Positions 5,092 to 7,724 of a stretch of 7,724 nucleotides of DNA are shown here, piece by piece. The DNA comes from Bacteriovoracaceae bacterium (GTDB lineage: Bacteria; Bdellovibrionota; Bacteriovoracia; Bacteriovoracales; Bacteriovoracaceae): positions 1 to 7,724 of the forward strand of contig JAKLJM010000236.1 in NCBI GenBank assembly GCA_023151145.1, written 5' to 3'. The notes below the pieces were generated by a model. That model saw nothing but the letters and a program-made list of their open reading frames with translations, did not search any database and was not told where the DNA came from. The position numbers and the translations under genes are program-made. Positions within the stretch are counted from its first letter, which is position 1. Each line of letters starts with the position of its first letter.

Positions 5092-7724
5092 ATGACTACA
5101 AATACAACTACTGAATTACCTACTACTTACTCTTCAAAAGATGCAGAAGCCAAATGGTACAATACTTGGGAAAAGGGAAATTACTTTAAACCAAAAGCTG
5201 GAAAAGCCAACAAAGCTTATACCATTATTGTCCCTCCACCAAACGTAACCGGAAAACTACACGCGGGTCACGCACTTGATATCACCACTCAAGACTCGCT
5301 CATTCGTTTTAAACGCATGAAAGGCTTTGAAACTTTGTTTTTACCAGGACTAGATCACGCAGGAATTTCTACTCAGTCAGTTGTAGAAAAGAAAGTTTGG
5401 GAAGAAGAAAAGAAAACTCGCCATGATTATGGCCGTGAGGCATTTGTTAAAAAAATTTGGGAATGGAAAGAAGAATACGGAAATACGATTCTCAATCAGC
5501 AACGGGCCATGGGAGCAAGTTGTGACTGGGACTATTTAACTTTCACTCTTGATCCCATTCCAAATCAAGCAGTAAAAAAATTCTTTACTGACATGTATAA
5601 CCAAAAACTCATTTATCAAAGTGACTATATTGTAAACTGGGACCCCGCATTGCAATCTGCCGTATCTGATGCCGAAGTTGAACATAAAGATGTGGCCGGA
5701 AATTTCTTTCATATAAAATATGCCATTAAAGGATCAGATGAAATTTTAGAAGTGGCGACAACACGACCAGAAACTCTTTTTGGTGATACTGCTGTTGCCG
5801 TTAATCCAAACGATGATCGTTACAAGCACCTCATTGGAAAAACCGCCATTATTCCTCTTTGTAACCGAGAAGTACCAATCATTGGAGATGAGCATGTTGA
5901 TTTAGAAAAAGGAACGGGATGCTTAAAAGTAACTCCAGGCCACGATTTTAATGACTTTGAAATTGGAAAACGTCACAACCTTCCGATCATCACTATGCTA
6001 AATAAAGATGGAACTCTAAATGAAGTCTGCTTAGAGTTTAAAGGATTAGCTGCAAAAGTTGGCCGTAATGTCATCTCAAAAAAATTAGATGAACTTGGTC
6101 TTCTTCTAGACAAAAAAGCTCACACTCATCCAGTCGGTCACGGAGAAAGATCAGGTGTTCCCATTGAACCAATGGTTTCTAAGCAATGGTTTGTAAACGT
6201 TAAGGAGATGAGTCGTCGTGCTGTGGAAGCTGTCGAAAAAGGAGATATGACTTTTTATCCTAGAGAATGGGAAAATACCTATTTCTCTTGGCTACGTGAA
6301 CCAAAAGACTGGTGTGTTTCTCGCCAACTTTGGTGGGGTCATCAAATTCCAGTTTTTTATTGTAAAAAATGTAATCATCAATGGGCTTCTGAGAAAAATG
6401 AAACTCAATGTGAAAAATGTCATGATACAAATATTTATCAAGATCCAGATGTATTAGATACTTGGTTTTCTTCTGGGCTCTGGCCGATGTCAACACTTGG
6501 CTGGCCTAATCCTGAAGCCATGAAAGAAAAGAAATTTGAAACATTCTTTCCCAATGCAGTTTTAATCACTGGATTTGATATTATCTTCTTCTGGGTAGCT
6601 AGAATGATGATGATGGGTCTTCAAGCGCAGAACCAAGTGCCTTTTAAGGATGTTTATATTCATGCCATCGTTCGCGATAAACTCGGTCGCAAGATGAGTA
6701 AATCTTTAGGAAATGGAATCGATCCTTTTGATATGATCGAACAATACGGAACAGATGCCTTCCGTTTTGCCCTAGCAAGTGGTGCAGGATACAACCGTAA
6801 TATAAATTTGGACCCTGAAAGAATCGGCGGTTACCGTAACTTCATTAATAAAATCTGGAATGCCTTTAGATTTATTTATCCAAACCTACAAACTGGATCT
6901 GCTGTCATTAAAGACTATAAAGCTCTCGACCATCATGAAAGATGGATACTTGCAGAACTAAACACTACAGCAAAAATCATGAACGAATCACTTGAAGTAT
7001 ATCGCTATGATGACGCCTGTGCCGCCATTTATTCATTTGTCTATGATAAGTACTGCTCATGGTTTATTGAGCTGTCAAAAAATATTTTAAATAGCGATGA
7101 TCAAGTAAAAAAAGCTCAGAGAATTTCTGTTTTAAAATTTGCCATGAGAAAAATCTTAGCTCTCCTACACCCAATAACTCCTTACATTACAGAAGAGCTT
7201 TGGTCACATCTTAAAGAAGACAATGAAGATTTATTAATTGCTCAGGATTACCCTGAATATGATCAAAATCTAGAATTTCATCATGATCAAGAGCGCATGA
7301 ATAAATTTGTTGAAGTTGTAACGGCCATTAGAAATCTTCGTCAAAGTGTAAACATTAAGCCAAAAGATGAAGTTAATGCTGAGCTCTTCACGAATGATCA
7401 TGAACTAGTAAAATACTTTCGTGAAAATGCCGTTAATTTTTCAGAGTTAGCGCGAGTAAAAGATTTAAAAGTTGGCGACAAAGAACTCAATCGTCCAAGC
7501 AAGTCGATTATGTTCGCGACTACTCACACGGAAATCTTTTTACCGCTTGAAGGTGTAATTGATCTACAAGAACAAATTCAGCGTTTAAAAAAGGATTTAG
7601 ATAAAACTGAAAAAGAATATAAAAAATACGAAGCTAAACTTAACAACGACAATTTCATGAAAAATGCACCAGAAGAAGTGCGCATAGAAGTACAAACAAA
7701 TGAAAGAGAGCTGCGTGAAAAAAT
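5092..7724 (+). CDS. valS: Valine--tRNA ligase (ValRS), 3' end outside window
   Basis: This cytoplasmic class I synthetase loads valine onto tRNA-Val and removes mischarged threonine by editing. The frame stays open from ATG 5092 to the window edge, 877 codons. In order: the ATP-binding HIGH-type motif P-P-P-N-V-T-G-K-L-H-A-G-H at 48-60; the D-H-A-G region after it; the CP1 editing domain, with T-T-R-P-E-T at 223-228 and G-H-D-F-N-D at 283-288; a zinc ribbon C-x2-C-x12-C-x2-C (C424, C427, C440, C443), like that of Thermus ValRS and absent from the E. coli enzyme; D-V-L-D-T-W-F-S-S-G-L-W at 453-464; K-M-S-K-S at 534-538; a helical anticodon-binding domain from about 614 to 760; and from 819 (L-E-G-V-I-D) the C-terminal coiled-coil arm typical of ValRS. 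Editing residues look intact. The coiled coil is nearly complete at the edge, so probably only some 10-20 residues are missing. It starts 8 bp after hisS with a weak ribosome site, consistent with co-transcription and coupling. Confidence 0.97.
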   Translation, partial: MTTNTTTELPTTYSSKDAEAKWYNTWEKGNYFKPKAGKANKAYTIIVPPPNVTGKLHAGHALDITTQDSLIRFKRMKGFETLFLPGLDHAGISTQSVVEKKVWEEEKKTRHDYGREAFVKKIWEWKEEYGNTILNQQRAMGASCDWDYLTFTLDPIPNQAVKKFFTDMYNQKLIYQSDYIVNWDPALQSAVSDAEVEHKDVAGNFFHIKYAIKGSDEILEVATTRPETLFGDTAVAVNPNDDRYKHLIGKTAIIPLCNREVPIIGDEHVDLEKGTGCLKVTPGHDFNDFEIGKRHNLPIITMLNKDGTLNEVCLEFKGLAAKVGRNVISKKLDELGLLLDKKAHTHPVGHGERSGVPIEPMVSKQWFVNVKEMSRRAVEAVEKGDMTFYPREWENTYFSWLREPKDWCVSRQLWWGHQIPVFYCKKCNHQWASEKNETQCEKCHDTNIYQDPDVLDTWFSSGLWPMSTLGWPNPEAMKEKKFETFFPNAVLITGFDIIFFWVARMMMMGLQAQNQVPFKDVYIHAIVRDKLGRKMSKSLGNGIDPFDMIEQYGTDAFRFALASGAGYNRNINLDPERIGGYRNFINKIWNAFRFIYPNLQTGSAVIKDYKALDHHERWILAELNTTAKIMNESLEVYRYDDACAAIYSFVYDKYCSWFIELSKNILNSDDQVKKAQRISVLKFAMRKILALLHPITPYITEELWSHLKEDNEDLLIAQDYPEYDQNLEFHHDQERMNKFVEVVTAIRNLRQSVNIKPKDEVNAELFTNDHELVKYFRENAVNFSELARVKDLKVGDKELNRPSKSIMFATTHTEIFLPLEGVIDLQEQIQRLKKDLDKTEKEYKKYEAKLNNDNFMKNAPEEVRIEVQTNERELREK

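Noticed and set aside
6260..6496. Minus-strand frame within valS
   Set aside because: Antisense to the zinc ribbon and catalytic region of ValRS; a shadow.

Overview
This is a gene-dense, AT-rich bacterial window. All five genes are on the + strand and no gap reaches 100 bases. It splits into two transcription blocks: three uncharacterised, probably exported proteins (positions 2-3703), then two aminoacyl-tRNA synthetase genes, hisS and valS (3776 to the right edge). Exported proteins with Sec-type signal peptides, a cysteine-rich envelope protein and A/T-ending codons suggest a Gram-negative, low-GC bacterium. My best guess is a Bdellovibrionota/Bacteriovorax-like lineage. That guess rests on general style, not on a marker gene I could verify.

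Left block. The first gene enters from outside the window, and its frame is open from base 2. At least 601 residues are visible, with 20 cysteines. Its last 17 bases overlap the start of the second gene (365 aa, signal peptide, about seven beta-rich segments of roughly 40-50 residues that look like a beta-propeller). That gene overlaps the third by an ATGA stop/start junction. The third encodes a 272-aa exported helical protein ending in two copies of an LPxPV-x4-WLxD motif. The overlaps imply one co-translated operon. A joint role in the cell envelope or outside the cell is inference. I recognise none of the three as a named family.

Right block. A good extended -10 promoter candidate (CTGACT, 17 bp, TATGAT preceded by TGC) straddles the end of the third gene. 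It is followed by two adjacent perfect 10-bp palindromes whose centres are 11 bp apart, in the probable 5' leader of hisS. hisS is complete (435 aa) but has unusual motif-3 and GGRYD-region residues. valS starts 8 bp after hisS and leaves the window after 877 codons, within its C-terminal coiled coil, so probably only a few residues are missing. The two synthetases charge tRNA-His and tRNA-Val and are probably transcribed together.

No RNA genes, mobile elements, CRISPR arrays or convincing intrinsic terminators were seen. The points most worth a second look are the uncharacterised three-gene exported operon, the duplicated C-terminal motif, the divergent HisRS and the paired palindromes before hisS.
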